From IMG/VR virus record IMGVR_UViG_3300001679_000053, positions 1-64,000 of that record: a stretch of DNA of 64,000 nt, one strand, 5' to 3'. Numbering within the stretch: position 1 is the first letter of the stretch; the number at the start of each line of letters is the position of its first letter. This stretch comes from a virus. Made by a program: the position numbers and the translations under genes. Under the pieces are notes generated by a model. It was given only the letters and a program-made list of their open reading frames with translations. It had not been told where the DNA came from and did not search any database. Below, in pieces: positions 25,060 through 33,809 of the stretch.

Positions 25060-25836
25060 TTATTCGTAAAACTCTTTAAAGAGCGGAGACCAATTAATAT
25101 TTTTGGAGGAGCCCACCATTACAACATTTTCCAAGACCTGAACCCCGTCCTCTGTTTTTCCTACATCTAGCGCGATGACGTATCCTATAAGTTTTGCATC
25201 CTCGTTAAAAACGCCAGAACCAGAGGCGCCCATCCAGGCGTATGAAAGTATATAGATATTTTTGCTCCCGAAAGCATCATAGCCCATAATGTGCCCCCTC
25301 ACCGTGAAAGGTCCCATCGCATTTGGGAACCCTGTGTAATAGACGTTTGCCAAGACAGATGAGTGGCGCCCCGAGGACGATTGAATTAAAGGGGTGTCAA
25401 GAATAATACTGATGGGGTGGCGCGAAAAAATCTTTTCAACCTCCATGATTGCGTAGTCGTGGAGCGAATCTACGGTAATATATTTAATACAATCGTAATA
25501 CACATCCTCAACGATAATCTTTGTAAGCTCACAGGGGCCGGCGATGCCGTGCATAACCGTAAGCACGTAATAACGCCCCATCACCGTCACGTAAGTGCCA
25601 CTCATGCTGGACATACCACTCCCATCCGAAGTCATTGACACAATACGAACAGCGCTCATTCGTGAGGTTGACGCTGCCCTTTTTTCTTTATAGGATAGGT
25701 CGTTACTCATGCCCATATCGGATTTAGATATTCTTAAATCTTCATTTATAGATTGAATGGATAGCAATACCAACAAGGCAAGGATGCCTAGGGCGACTAG
25801 GGCACCTAATGCTTTCTTTATAACGCCTTTCGACAC
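25060..25836 (-). CDS. Membrane-anchored trypsin-like serine protease
   Basis: 258 aa. One hydrophobic span near the N-terminus (about residues 9-27, L-G-A-L-V-A-L-G-I-L-A-L-L-V-L-L-S), then a chymotrypsin-fold domain: H96 in V-M-H-G-I-A-G, D127 in H-D-Y-A-I-M-E, S205 in G-A-S-G-S-G. Substrate-pocket strands follow. The sequence resembles bacterial HtrA/trypsin proteases; lack of a cleavable signal site suggests it stays in the inner membrane facing the periplasm or sits inside the virion. Its TGA overlaps the end of the next gene. Confidence 0.9.
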   Translation of the reverse strand: MSKGVIKKALGALVALGILALLVLLSIQSINEDLRISKSDMGMSNDLSYKEKRAASTSRMSAVRIVSMTSDGSGMSSMSGTYVTVMGRYYVLTVMHGIAGPCELTKIIVEDVYYDCIKYITVDSLHDYAIMEVEKIFSRHPISIILDTPLIQSSSGRHSSVLANVYYTGFPNAMGPFTVRGHIMGYDAFGSKNIYILSYAWMGASGSGVFNEDAKLIGYVIALDVGKTEDGVQVLENVVMVGSSKNINWSPLFKEFYE

Positions 25837-28800
25837 TAGACTTGCCTTTGATAACTAATAAATACGGGCAAGTTTTCCAGGCCCGACTTCTTGGCATACC
25901 AAATAAGATCCTCGTTGCCAGTTACGGCTGCTCTGCCATTTTGACCCACCGCTAAATATACAGGCGCTTGTGCACCATTAGCAATAAAGTCTTGGTATCC
26001 ACCATCAAAAATATCCTTGGGTCCACGGAACATTGCGCCCATCAGTCCTATTAATTCTTCAGTCGGCATCATCACGTGGTGGGCACTGTTGCCGTGATCT
26101 GTCGGAACATCATATATTTTAACGCCACCTTCGGACCAATCATCTACAATTGCCTGTAAGGTTGGCCGCGGCGTTTTCATGTTGGGGGAGCTTCCCTGAT
26201 TATTCCTTCCGGCAACTGAGCCTAGCTGTCCCGCTAGCCCGCTGTTGGAACTGGCTGCTCCGAATCCATATTCTTTCAACACTTTAGATTCTCGCACGGT
26301 GCGAATCGTTCCTTTCCGGTTTATTCGATGCATAGATGATATTGTCATTATCTTTAACCCTTTGATCCTTCGCATGCGAGGCAGAAGAATTTCGTCTCTA
26401 TACTCTACTCTGCTCGCCGACCCCAACAATTCAAACTTAATATCATACAACACATATTCAGATGTGGCTGTTATCGAGCGCTTGGTGGCAGCAATTGGGC
26501 GCACTGTGGTTACGGAGTCAACACCTCGAATCTCTGTGGCAGTCTCAGACTCTGAACCGCCATTATCACGATCAATAACACAGCCTATCTTGATGTTATA
26601 GATTCGTAGGTCGTAAGAATCATCGGCTTCGCTCAGCAATCTCTCAATCCTATCAATCTGCTGCTCTGTACTCTCTCCTACAGCCTGCGGCTCTCCCAGC
26701 GTGCCCACCATGGGCTCTTGGGTTGGAACGCCTGCATAGTCCCTCACAGTGGAATCCCACGTACCTAGTTTCGTCATCTGTTCTTTAACTTTCCTTCCCC
26801 AACTCTCTGGGCGTCCGAGGTTATCGTTGTCATCCATCTCAATGTCTCCGTCGCGCGAGAGGTTAAAGTATCCCTCCTTCAGCGGCTTCAAAAACTTGAA
26901 CCAAGCAACCCACTTCTCAACTTCGCCCATCTGATCGAAGTTTTCCTTGATCCACGTAGCAATCATTATTGCCCGCTCTGCCCACGCATCGGATCCCGAA
27001 GCCGCGGCCCCTCCAAAGCGGCTGTCGATATTTTGGATGGCGTTGCTCGCCCATCTGCCTGACATAACATCATTCTTAGTAGCGTCAGCGAGTGCTGCCG
27101 TTCCTTCCATTGCTGAGCGGATTGTTTCCGCTACTGCTTCCTCCACCATATCAGGGTGTTCATTAAAATATTTCACAATGTCTTTGACAACTTCAACTTC
27201 TTCAGGCGATGACTTGCTGCCCACCCCAATCTCATATTTCCAGTTGAGCAACATGGTGGGATATTGCTCCCTCTTTAATGTTGTCTCCGGCATGATGATA
27301 AAGCGTGAGTCCTTCGCTAATACGAGCATAGCGGGTGGAGCCTCATATTCATCGCCAAGGGCTAGCGGCTGCTGCCCTGATGCGGGCGCTTCGGCCGCAG
27401 AGTAAAGTTTCTCTAAGTTTCTCGCCATGTTACGGCTAAGAACATCGTTCTCTATACGAGGTGGGCGCCCCACCGAAGGCGATCCGAACATCTTGCGGTA
27501 TATTCCATCCATGTGTCCTTCTCTCGTTTCATCAAATCCCCACATCTTGATCACATTTGGGACGCTGGTGATGTCACCGCCAGAGTTTAATATTGCAGTG
27601 TCGTCCCTCTTTCCGCGTCTGAACCAAAACTCCAGTCTCGGACCATCTTGCCAGATTTTCCAGTTGTCAAGATCCATCTCGCTCATGCCGGCGCGCTCAC
27701 GATCATACGGAGTCTTGGATGCATACCCTTCTTCTGCTAGTTTGGAGCGTATCTTCTCATGGATCTCTTCGTAAGCATCTTCGAAGTTTTCTTGAACTTG
27801 CTCGCCAAAGTATCGCATGTTTTGTCCAGCTTCATCTTCATTCTCGGCGGCTTCCTGTTCCATGTTGCGAATCGAAATTTCAAGCACCGCGGTCTGTGGG
27901 CCGCGGGCGGCCGGGTCTCCCTCGTATTCGGGAGGATGGACGCCTTCCAACATTCTAACATTCCACTCAACCTCACCTTCACCGGGTAGATCCCACTCGA
28001 CATTCTCTATCTCCATGTCGCTTACAAAATCTCGCGCTTCACTTCCCCAATTGTTAGTGGGGATCCTCTTAAAGCGATCGTCTTCGGTTGTGTCATTCTC
28101 GCTGAGTGTCGCCACATAGTCGCCGGATTCTTCGACAAACCCTTTCCAACCTAGTTCGATCTGTATGTTGCAGTCGCTCGTCATATAAACATATACGCCT
28201 TCGCCGCCGTGGTCATCTGGTCCTTGAACTTCGCCGTCGATCGATGAGTTCTCACCCTCGTACTCGCCGGCAGCCTCATTCACAGCTTCTTGGATGGCTT
28301 CTTCGTCGATGGCGCCGGTGAAACTGACGTCTCGGTTGCGGGCGGCGAGGTAATCATTCAGCTCTTGAAAGCCGCTATAATCGTTTGAGTGTTCGCCTGT
28401 CTCCTGTACCGATGTGATATCCATATTCTTAATGAACCAGTCGATGTGGTCCCACATTTCTTCGGGGGGAGCATCGTTGTTGCGCCCCTTAATCTGATAT
28501 AGGGTGCCACCACCACCATAGGATTCAGCTTCGTAAGTCATCGTGATGTAAGATGAGGAGGCTTTGCGCTTGCTTTGGCGCTTGCGGAGGGATATGAGTG
28601 TGCCGCGAGTGTCGCCGCCACAATGTCCCATGCGCTCGCCTTCAACGGCACAGTTAGATACATTGAGGTTATACCAGTACGAGCCGTCATCAAACTGGTG
28701 GATGACCTGTTCTGGATCTTCTCTGCTGTTTAAATCCTCGACGGCTGTGCGCATAGCTTGGTCGATGCTATCTTCACCCTTGATCATCTCATAGTTGGTT

Positions 28801-29396
28801 GGCTCGTCGTTCAGCCAAGAGAATAGTTCATCATAATTGTTCCACCAGCGGCGAAACTCTGACATTATTGTAGCAGCGAGATGATCTTTAACTACTTCAA
28901 CTTTCTCGGAAGGGACACCAGCCTTACTTAAAGCTTTGACAGCTTTCATAAATGACTTGCGCCAGGCGCCCATGGGCTTGCCGATGGTGTTCTTGACATT
29001 CTGTACAACAAAGACAATCATCTTGTTTCGTTTGACGGTCTCTTCGTCGTACATCTCGCGCTTACGTTGGGGGTCGCCCGTGGAGAAGGGAGTGATTGTG
29101 CGGGCGACAATCTCGCCCATGTCCCCTTGACCCGGTATGATATTCGCTTGAATCTGGTCCCTGAAGTTGTCCTTCATCCAGCGAACCCAGTGATCTTGCG
29201 GGCGTGAGAAATAGGCGCGGTTTAGTTCCCACTGCTTCCACTGATTGCCAGCGTACATCTTTGACTTCTCGGGCGCGTTCGGCATCGCGTTCTCAATAAA
29301 GTCGATGACTTGTTCGGGGAGCCCGATGTCTCGGAGCCCCTCTGTTAAAACTTCTTCTCGAAGATACTCGAACCAATTGCCTGTAGAAATGTCCAT
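25836..29396 (-). CDS. Large (1186 aa) protein with PcfJ-like H-C-x-G motif
   Basis: 1186 aa, no close family recognised. The first 40 residues (F-E-Y-L-R-E-E-V-L-T-E-G and G-L-P-E-Q-V-I-D-F-I-E-N) look like a docking segment repeated in other structural-block proteins. Near 252-261 it has E-G-E-R-M-G-H-C-G-G, flanked by strands, like the E-G-x-x-M-x-H-C core of the PcfJ-like domain; two acidic insertions (about 320-420) separate it from later domains. Length, position in the late block and probable start in a CTATTTATA promoter suit a virion or ejected internal protein. These are inferences; the motif is the only clear signature. Confidence 0.75.
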   Translation of the reverse strand: MDISTGNWFEYLREEVLTEGLRDIGLPEQVIDFIENAMPNAPEKSKMYAGNQWKQWELNRAYFSRPQDHWVRWMKDNFRDQIQANIIPGQGDMGEIVARTITPFSTGDPQRKREMYDEETVKRNKMIVFVVQNVKNTIGKPMGAWRKSFMKAVKALSKAGVPSEKVEVVKDHLAATIMSEFRRWWNNYDELFSWLNDEPTNYEMIKGEDSIDQAMRTAVEDLNSREDPEQVIHQFDDGSYWYNLNVSNCAVEGERMGHCGGDTRGTLISLRKRQSKRKASSSYITMTYEAESYGGGGTLYQIKGRNNDAPPEEMWDHIDWFIKNMDITSVQETGEHSNDYSGFQELNDYLAARNRDVSFTGAIDEEAIQEAVNEAAGEYEGENSSIDGEVQGPDDHGGEGVYVYMTSDCNIQIELGWKGFVEESGDYVATLSENDTTEDDRFKRIPTNNWGSEARDFVSDMEIENVEWDLPGEGEVEWNVRMLEGVHPPEYEGDPAARGPQTAVLEISIRNMEQEAAENEDEAGQNMRYFGEQVQENFEDAYEEIHEKIRSKLAEEGYASKTPYDRERAGMSEMDLDNWKIWQDGPRLEFWFRRGKRDDTAILNSGGDITSVPNVIKMWGFDETREGHMDGIYRKMFGSPSVGRPPRIENDVLSRNMARNLEKLYSAAEAPASGQQPLALGDEYEAPPAMLVLAKDSRFIIMPETTLKREQYPTMLLNWKYEIGVGSKSSPEEVEVVKDIVKYFNEHPDMVEEAVAETIRSAMEGTAALADATKNDVMSGRWASNAIQNIDSRFGGAAASGSDAWAERAIMIATWIKENFDQMGEVEKWVAWFKFLKPLKEGYFNLSRDGDIEMDDNDNLGRPESWGRKVKEQMTKLGTWDSTVRDYAGVPTQEPMVGTLGEPQAVGESTEQQIDRIERLLSEADDSYDLRIYNIKIGCVIDRDNGGSESETATEIRGVDSVTTVRPIAATKRSITATSEYVLYDIKFELLGSASRVEYRDEILLPRMRRIKGLKIMTISSMHRINRKGTIRTVRESKVLKEYGFGAASSNSGLAGQLGSVAGRNNQGSSPNMKTPRPTLQAIVDDWSEGGVKIYDVPTDHGNSAHHVMMPTEELIGLMGAMFRGPKDIFDGGYQDFIANGAQAPVYLAVGQNGRAAVTGNEDLIWYAKKSGLENLPVFISYQRQV

Positions 29397-29412
29397 TAAT
29401 TTACCTCGCCTT

Positions 29413-29421
29413 TATAAATAG
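29413..29421 (-). promoter_or_regulatory. CTATTTATA motif, candidate late promoter
   Basis: Minus strand AACTATTTATAAAGGCGAGG, 17 bases before the ATG of the 1186-aa gene with a GAGG ribosome site between. Confidence 0.45.
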
Positions 29422-29437
29422 TTGTTTTTATCAGTAT

Positions 29438-30196
29438 CTACGCAAAAGGCTCAGTCTTTAATAGTTCTACTGTATCTCGCCACGTTTCTATCTCATGAAC
29501 ACTCCCATTGGGATGCTGTCGGAGCGCGATTGCTAATGAACAGTCGTTACCGGGGAATGGAATGCGATCTCCGACAAATATTATCTTATTATGTTCTAAG
29601 GCTTCGTCAAAATACCTGTCTATAATTTGAGATTTGTCATCTCCCACCTTAAAAATGTCTATGCTAACTGCCCCACCGATAACAAAATCTAAACTGGGGT
29701 AGTGTTTTGTTAGCTTATCGACCAGTTCTTCCCTTTCATGGTGTTCCCCATCGTATGAAACATAGTCTTTGCGTTGTTGCACTGTGGCATTCGCACCAAC
29801 GATTGAAAAGTTTAGCATACCCACTCTTTCTTCATAGTGGCTACCTGTTTTAGTATGGTAGGAGGACTCCTCTACTATTTTGTCTAGCTTTTTATACAGG
29901 CCACGTGGTCTGCGAAATTTATTCTCATAAATAATTTGCCACTCTTCGAAGGCCGACGGGTTAATTTGATCGAGCCTCTGGTAAAAAATATTTCCCATGC
30001 AAGCAAATACACCAGCACATTCTTTTACAATATCCGTACCTAGTTGGTCCAGTATGCGCACAAAGGAACCCCCTGATACAATATATATCTCTTTACCCTT
30101 CGCCCATTTTAAAAAAGTGCACGCAAAGGGGCCATGGATCTTTTCTTTAGGGGGGGTTAGGGTCCCGTCTACATCAAATAAATAAATATTTGACAT
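29438..30196 (-). CDS. pmm: Phosphomannomutase, eukaryotic type (HAD superfamily)
   Basis: 252 aa, full family length. HAD motif I F-D-V-D-G-T-L-T (residues 7-14; D8 nucleophile, D10), then P-P-K-E-K-I; cap-domain segments M-L-N-F-S-I-V-G and S-I-D-I-F-K-V-G-D-D-K; HAD motif IV V-G-D-R-I-P-F-P-G-N-D near 208. This set matches eukaryotic-type (alpha-PMM) phosphomannomutases that convert mannose-6-phosphate to mannose-1-phosphate. Rare in phages; may feed sugar-nucleotide synthesis together with the nucleotidyltransferase-like protein at 45935. Confidence 0.88.
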   Translation of the reverse strand: MSNIYLFDVDGTLTPPKEKIHGPFACTFLKWAKGKEIYIVSGGSFVRILDQLGTDIVKECAGVFACMGNIFYQRLDQINPSAFEEWQIIYENKFRRPRGLYKKLDKIVEESSYHTKTGSHYEERVGMLNFSIVGANATVQQRKDYVSYDGEHHEREELVDKLTKHYPSLDFVIGGAVSIDIFKVGDDKSQIIDRYFDEALEHNKIIFVGDRIPFPGNDCSLAIALRQHPNGSVHEIETWRDTVELLKTEPFA

Positions 30197-30199
30197 TTC

Positions 30200-30550
30200 T
30201 TATTTCCAAAACAGTTGAACGGACAGGATGGCAAAAGACAGAGCTACGCAGATCATCGTCTTGGTCGTAAACATTGATTCCCCCAACAGCCACCACGTTA
30301 AAATCGGGAATGTCATGTAAGACATGCCAAAACCGAGAAGCCTCGCCGACCATGCAGCACTAGTTGCCGCAACAGCTATCCGTGTGCCATACCAGAAACA
30401 AAGACTAGCTGGGATCCCAAACACGATGGCCGCAACCAACGGTCGGTTTTCCCACCAATTCCAGATATACTGTGAGTAAAGCTGAAACCATACCAGAGCC
30501 TGGGCCGTAGCAAAGAGGGCACATGCCCGTATTAGTTCAGAAATTTGCAA
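30200..30550 (-). CDS. Four-span membrane protein
   Basis: 116 aa with four likely membrane spans (about 5-25, 37-55, 58-75 and 95-115) and few charged residues. The size and spacing recall half-transporters of the small drug/metabolite family, but no family-specific Glu is clear. Neighbours are the mannomutase and the methylase-like gene. Localised in the inner membrane by inference; function unknown. Confidence 0.75.
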   Translation of the reverse strand: MQISELIRACALFATAQALVWFQLYSQYIWNWWENRPLVAAIVFGIPASLCFWYGTRIAVAATSAAWSARLLGFGMSYMTFPILTWWLLGESMFTTKTMICVALSFAILSVQLFWK

Positions 30551-31295
30551 TTACTAAATCCTCGCAGTGGTCGGCACTCTCGGTGACTTTTCCATATTTA
30601 TTGATCATGGCTATGTTGTAGCCATCGTACAATTTAAGAACCTCTTTGTGATATTTGTAAAGCACAAGAGTTTTGTGTTGTAACTCATCTATCGATAGCT
30701 TCGTGTTGGTGTGATTGACAGGAGTTGACTCATACCCATAGCTCTTGCCCTCTTCAAAAAGGTTGTAGTTAAACTTCCCCATGGGAAACACGAGGTATTC
30801 CGGCTTCTCAATATAAGAAGCTCCCGCAAAGAACTCTTCATCTTTATAAAAATTGATTCTCATGTTTTCGAAGGAGCATTGTTTTATTCTATTAAGCATA
30901 ATTGGGCTATACTGTTGAAGGTTCAATTTGCCCGAGGAAACATATCCATCTTCAGAATAGATGTTTAACAGGAAAAAGATGGCGGCGCGTACGTAGTGAT
31001 CTTTCAGTCCGGCCCAGGATTTTTGTAGAAAGGTATAAGAAATAGGGTCGGAGCGCTCCCTAAAATATTCGGCAATCTCGGCTACGCGTTCAGGGTCTTC
31101 CTGCATACAATACCAAAACTCATAGATTACATAGCGATTTGTGTGGCATCGCAATAGCCGGTTAGATTGTGCTAAATCAAACTCAAGCTGGCCGGAATAA
31201 AACAAGAAGGTATCTACAACGCTCTCGGGGGGAATCACTTCTTTAAGATACTCCACACATTTATATGCGGTAGGTTCTTTGATCGGGGAGATCAT
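30537..31295 (-). CDS. D12-class methylase-like protein lacking DPPY
   Basis: 252 aa. Layout follows class D12 DNA adenine methylases such as the one at 55343: F-Y-S-G-Q-L-E-F-D-L-A near residue 32 at the F-x-G-x-x-E position, A-A-I-F-F-L-L-N-I-Y-S-E-D-G-Y near 103 for the substrate-binding helix, and C-terminal L-V-L-Y-K-Y-H-K-E-V-L-K-L-Y. The catalytic D-P-P-Y is replaced (Y-L-V-F-P-M-G around 172), so it should not methylate. It may act as a binding-only protein in the structural block. Moderate confidence in the fold, high that the motif is absent. Confidence 0.6.
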   Translation of the reverse strand: MISPIKEPTAYKCVEYLKEVIPPESVVDTFLFYSGQLEFDLAQSNRLLRCHTNRYVIYEFWYCMQEDPERVAEIAEYFRERSDPISYTFLQKSWAGLKDHYVRAAIFFLLNIYSEDGYVSSGKLNLQQYSPIMLNRIKQCSFENMRINFYKDEEFFAGASYIEKPEYLVFPMGKFNYNLFEEGKSYGYESTPVNHTNTKLSIDELQHKTLVLYKYHKEVLKLYDGYNIAMINKYGKVTESADHCEDLVIANF

Positions 31296-31654
31296 GTTCC
31301 CTCGTCAGCCGCCCTCATATCTTCATGCAGTGGGCTTACATCCGGTGGGCGTGGGCTCTGGTCGACCTGTTCCTGGAGGTTCTCTTGCACTTTAAATGTG
31401 AGATAGCCGTTGATAATTTGCGCTACATCATTCAGCGCATAGTCAATAGCTGCCAAGCGCTTGCGGGCTATATCCACCGTAGAGATTGCATGCAGTGATA
31501 ATGCGTGCTTCTCATCTATGTTCTTCAAATCACTAAACTCTGCTTGTACTGCTGCGTCGGCTATGCTGCTGGCTCGGGCCATTAGCCTAACCACCTCGCC
31601 GGCTAATTCATTTAAATCTATTGAATATTGAATATTTACTCTTTCTTTGTTCAT
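31292..31654 (-). CDS. Hypothetical helical protein
   Basis: 120 aa, long helices throughout (E-L-A-G-E-V-V-R-L-M-A-R-A-S-S-I-A-D-A-A-V-Q-A), then an acidic Pro-containing tail. No motif. Overlaps the methylase-like gene by four bases. Unknown. Confidence 0.7.
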   Translation of the reverse strand: MNKERVNIQYSIDLNELAGEVVRLMARASSIADAAVQAEFSDLKNIDEKHALSLHAISTVDIARKRLAAIDYALNDVAQIINGYLTFKVQENLQEQVDQSPRPPDVSPLHEDMRAADEGT

Positions 31655-31655
31655 T

Positions 31656-31949
31656 TTATCCTCTCAAAAGTGTTTTTTGTTGGTTCAGTGTGCTTTCGAT
31701 AATGGATGGGGCGCCAACTACTACTATCTCAGTGCCGGTGTGTCCGCGATTAATTGTCAGCTTGGTGAACTGATGAGTCCCGTCTAGATCTGCAGGCAGC
31801 GCCCCTTGTTCATTTAACTGACGCATGCGCGCTTCTTCTCTGATCATAACGACGTGCTCAGGATTGACAAACACTTCTCGTAATGTATAATCTTGGTGTG
31901 TAGTGAGTGTGTTATTGTGACACACCTCGGTTAATTTAACTAGGGCCAT
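31656..31949 (-). CDS. Hypothetical beta-rich protein
   Basis: 97 aa: A-L-V-K-L-T-E, V-F-V-N-P-E-H-V-V-M-I-R-E, F-T-K-L-T-I-N-R-G-x-x-G-T-E-I-V-V-V-G, a layout like small phage or flagellar (FlbD-like) proteins that show V-N-P-x-x-I-x-x-I followed by T-x-L. The match is weak. Overlaps the next gene upstream by 14 bases. Confidence 0.7.
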   Translation of the reverse strand: MALVKLTEVCHNNTLTTHQDYTLREVFVNPEHVVMIREEARMRQLNEQGALPADLDGTHQFTKLTINRGHTGTEIVVVGAPSIIESTLNQQKTLLRG

Positions 31950-32160
31950 TATTTTCTCCCATTGGGTATACGTGTCTTTTTTTCACGACTGCTTCTCGGC
32001 CGAGAGCATAGATCGTATAAGTTCCGCTAAGCCAGCCGTTAAGAGTTGTTTCCTCAAGGAATACTCCCACTGTTGGTTTCTCTGTCTTGTCCAGTATTGC
32101 GCTATCAAAACCGAAGAGAGTGACCCCTTGTGGAATATGTACTAAGTCCCCTTGTCGCAT
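31936..32160 (-). CDS. KVGDL-like outlier next to GroEL
   Basis: 74 aa: M-R-Q-G-D-L-V-H-I-P at the start matches the family motif, followed by P-T-V-G-V-F-L-E-E and G-T-Y-T-I-Y-A-L-G-R. It starts right after the TAA of groEL (TAAATG), so it is translated from that message. The only family-like gene outside the accessory region. Confidence 0.68.
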   Translation of the reverse strand: MRQGDLVHIPQGVTLFGFDSAILDKTEKPTVGVFLEETTLNGWLSGTYTIYALGREAVVKKRHVYPMGENNGPS

Positions 32161-33756
32161 TTAATCGTCCTCTCTCTGAATAATTCCGAAGTTAGTTGTT
32201 AGGAGGGTGCCGGCACAGCTAGCGGCATTTTGGAGAGCAATACGGGTTACTTTAACCGGGTCTATAATTCCCTTTTCTATAAGGTTTACTATCCCCCCTC
32301 TCCTAAAATCCCATCCGTGGGGAGCTTTTGTTCCTAAAACCTCAGCTAGTACAAGGTCTGGTGATTCACCAGAATTACGAGCCATCTGGCGCAGGGGCTC
32401 CTGACATGCTGACATAACTATATTGATTCCGGATGTTTGGTCCGGGTGGAATTCGTCTGTATCGCCTTTCGTTGTGATGACCATGGTTTGGGCTGCCCGG
32501 GCCAGCGCGGTACCTCCGCCGGCAACAACGCCTTCTTCTTGGGCGGCTCGGACGGCTTCTAGTGCATCTTCAATGCGGTGCTTTTTCTCGGTCATCTCTA
32601 CCTCAGTAGAGCCACCAACGCGGATGACTGCTACTCCTGAGTTTAGGCGCGTTATACGACCTTGGATTGCTTCGCACTCTTCCAGAGATTCTGTCTGCTC
32701 AATGACTGCTTTCAAATTCATAATACGAGACTCAATCGCTTCGTAATCCTGTTGTCCACCCACGATCGTAGTAGAATATTTAGTGCACTCTATAAACTTT
32801 GCAGTGCCGAGGTCCATCATCTGGGTCTCTTGTAATTTAGTGCCGCTCTCGCGGGATAAAAACTTGGCGCCAGTTGAGGCGGCAATATCTTCTAAGGTGT
32901 TTCGTCTCTCTTCTCCGTAGGAGGGTGCCTTAATTGCAGCTACCTTTAGGGTTCCACGCATTGCATTCATGATTAAAGCTGCGAGGGCTTGCCCCTCTAT
33001 CTCTTCTGCCACTATAATCAGTGGGCGCGACTCGCGAGCACATAGCTCTAGTACCGGGAGGATCTGTTCAACATTTGAGACTTTGTGATCCGTGACCATA
33101 AAGAGCGGCTCTTCGTGATAGAGGATAGCTCGGCGCTCATCAGTGATGAAGGCGCCGGCAACATAGCCCGAGTCAAACTTAAACCCCTCTATGATATCTA
33201 TGGATGTGTCCATCGAGCGCGATTCCTCGATAGTAATTGCCCCATCTTGACCAATGCGATCAATTGCCAACGAGATAAGCTCCCCGATGGCTGCATCGTT
33301 GTTGGCTGAGATGGTAGCGATGTGGCGTATATCATCAATGCTTTTAATGGGGGTCGCCATATCTTTAAGATTATCAATAATAGTTTTAGTTGCTAGATGG
33401 ATGCCGCGTTGTATCTCGACCGGCGACATTCCCGAGGCTATATATCTCTGTGCTTCACAGATGATGGCCCGGGCAAGAACCGTTGCGGTGGTTGTGCCAT
33501 CGCCTGCGTTATTGTTAGTTTCTACAGCAGCCTGTTTTATAATTTGTGCGGCTGCATCTTCGAAAGGGTCTTCTAGTGAAACAAACGCAGCAACAGTAAC
33601 GCCATCTTTTGTTACAAAAGGCACACCACCTTTTTCTTTAAGCAGAACGTTTCGCCCGCGGGGACCCAAGGTTGAAGCAACATTGTCTGCTAAAATATTA
33701 GCACCATTCATTATCTTTTGCTGGAGTGTTTGTTCATTATCGTAAGCTCGGCTCAT
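32161..33756 (-). CDS. groEL: GroEL-type chaperonin
   Basis: 531 aa, full length apart from the Gly-Gly-Met tail. ATP-site block G-D-G-T-T-T-A-T-V-L-A near residue 85, apical domain with a hydrophobic groove, and D-A-L-E-A-V-R-A-A-Q-E-E-G-V-V-A-G-G-G near 390-408 (catalytic Asp region of D398 in E. coli). At the position of E. coli D52 the sequence reads L-L-K-E-K, a lysine in place of Asp. Group I, bacterial type. Expected to fold phage proteins; the co-chaperonin is encoded apart at 49248. Own sigma70-type promoter at 33778-33806. Confidence 0.97.
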   Translation of the reverse strand: MSRAYDNEQTLQQKIMNGANILADNVASTLGPRGRNVLLKEKGGVPFVTKDGVTVAAFVSLEDPFEDAAAQIIKQAAVETNNNAGDGTTTATVLARAIICEAQRYIASGMSPVEIQRGIHLATKTIIDNLKDMATPIKSIDDIRHIATISANNDAAIGELISLAIDRIGQDGAITIEESRSMDTSIDIIEGFKFDSGYVAGAFITDERRAILYHEEPLFMVTDHKVSNVEQILPVLELCARESRPLIIVAEEIEGQALAALIMNAMRGTLKVAAIKAPSYGEERRNTLEDIAASTGAKFLSRESGTKLQETQMMDLGTAKFIECTKYSTTIVGGQQDYEAIESRIMNLKAVIEQTESLEECEAIQGRITRLNSGVAVIRVGGSTEVEMTEKKHRIEDALEAVRAAQEEGVVAGGGTALARAAQTMVITTKGDTDEFHPDQTSGINIVMSACQEPLRQMARNSGESPDLVLAEVLGTKAPHGWDFRRGGIVNLIEKGIIDPVKVTRIALQNAASCAGTLLTTNFGIIQREDD

Positions 33757-33777
33757 TTATACCTCTCGTCATACTAT

Positions 33778-33806
33778 ATTATAATCTCTTTTGTGTGTTA
33801 TGTCAA
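33778..33806 (-). promoter_or_regulatory. Promoter of groEL
   Basis: TTGACA, 17-bp spacer, TATAAT (complement of 33801-33806 and 33778-33783). Suggests early expression, unlike the neighbouring structural genes. Confidence 0.9.
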
Positions 33807-33809
33807 GTT

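Noticed and set aside
30200-30550. Holin for the endolysin
   Set aside because: The four-span protein is far from the endolysin and has no holin-type charged tail; the spans look like a transporter fragment. No holin could be assigned.
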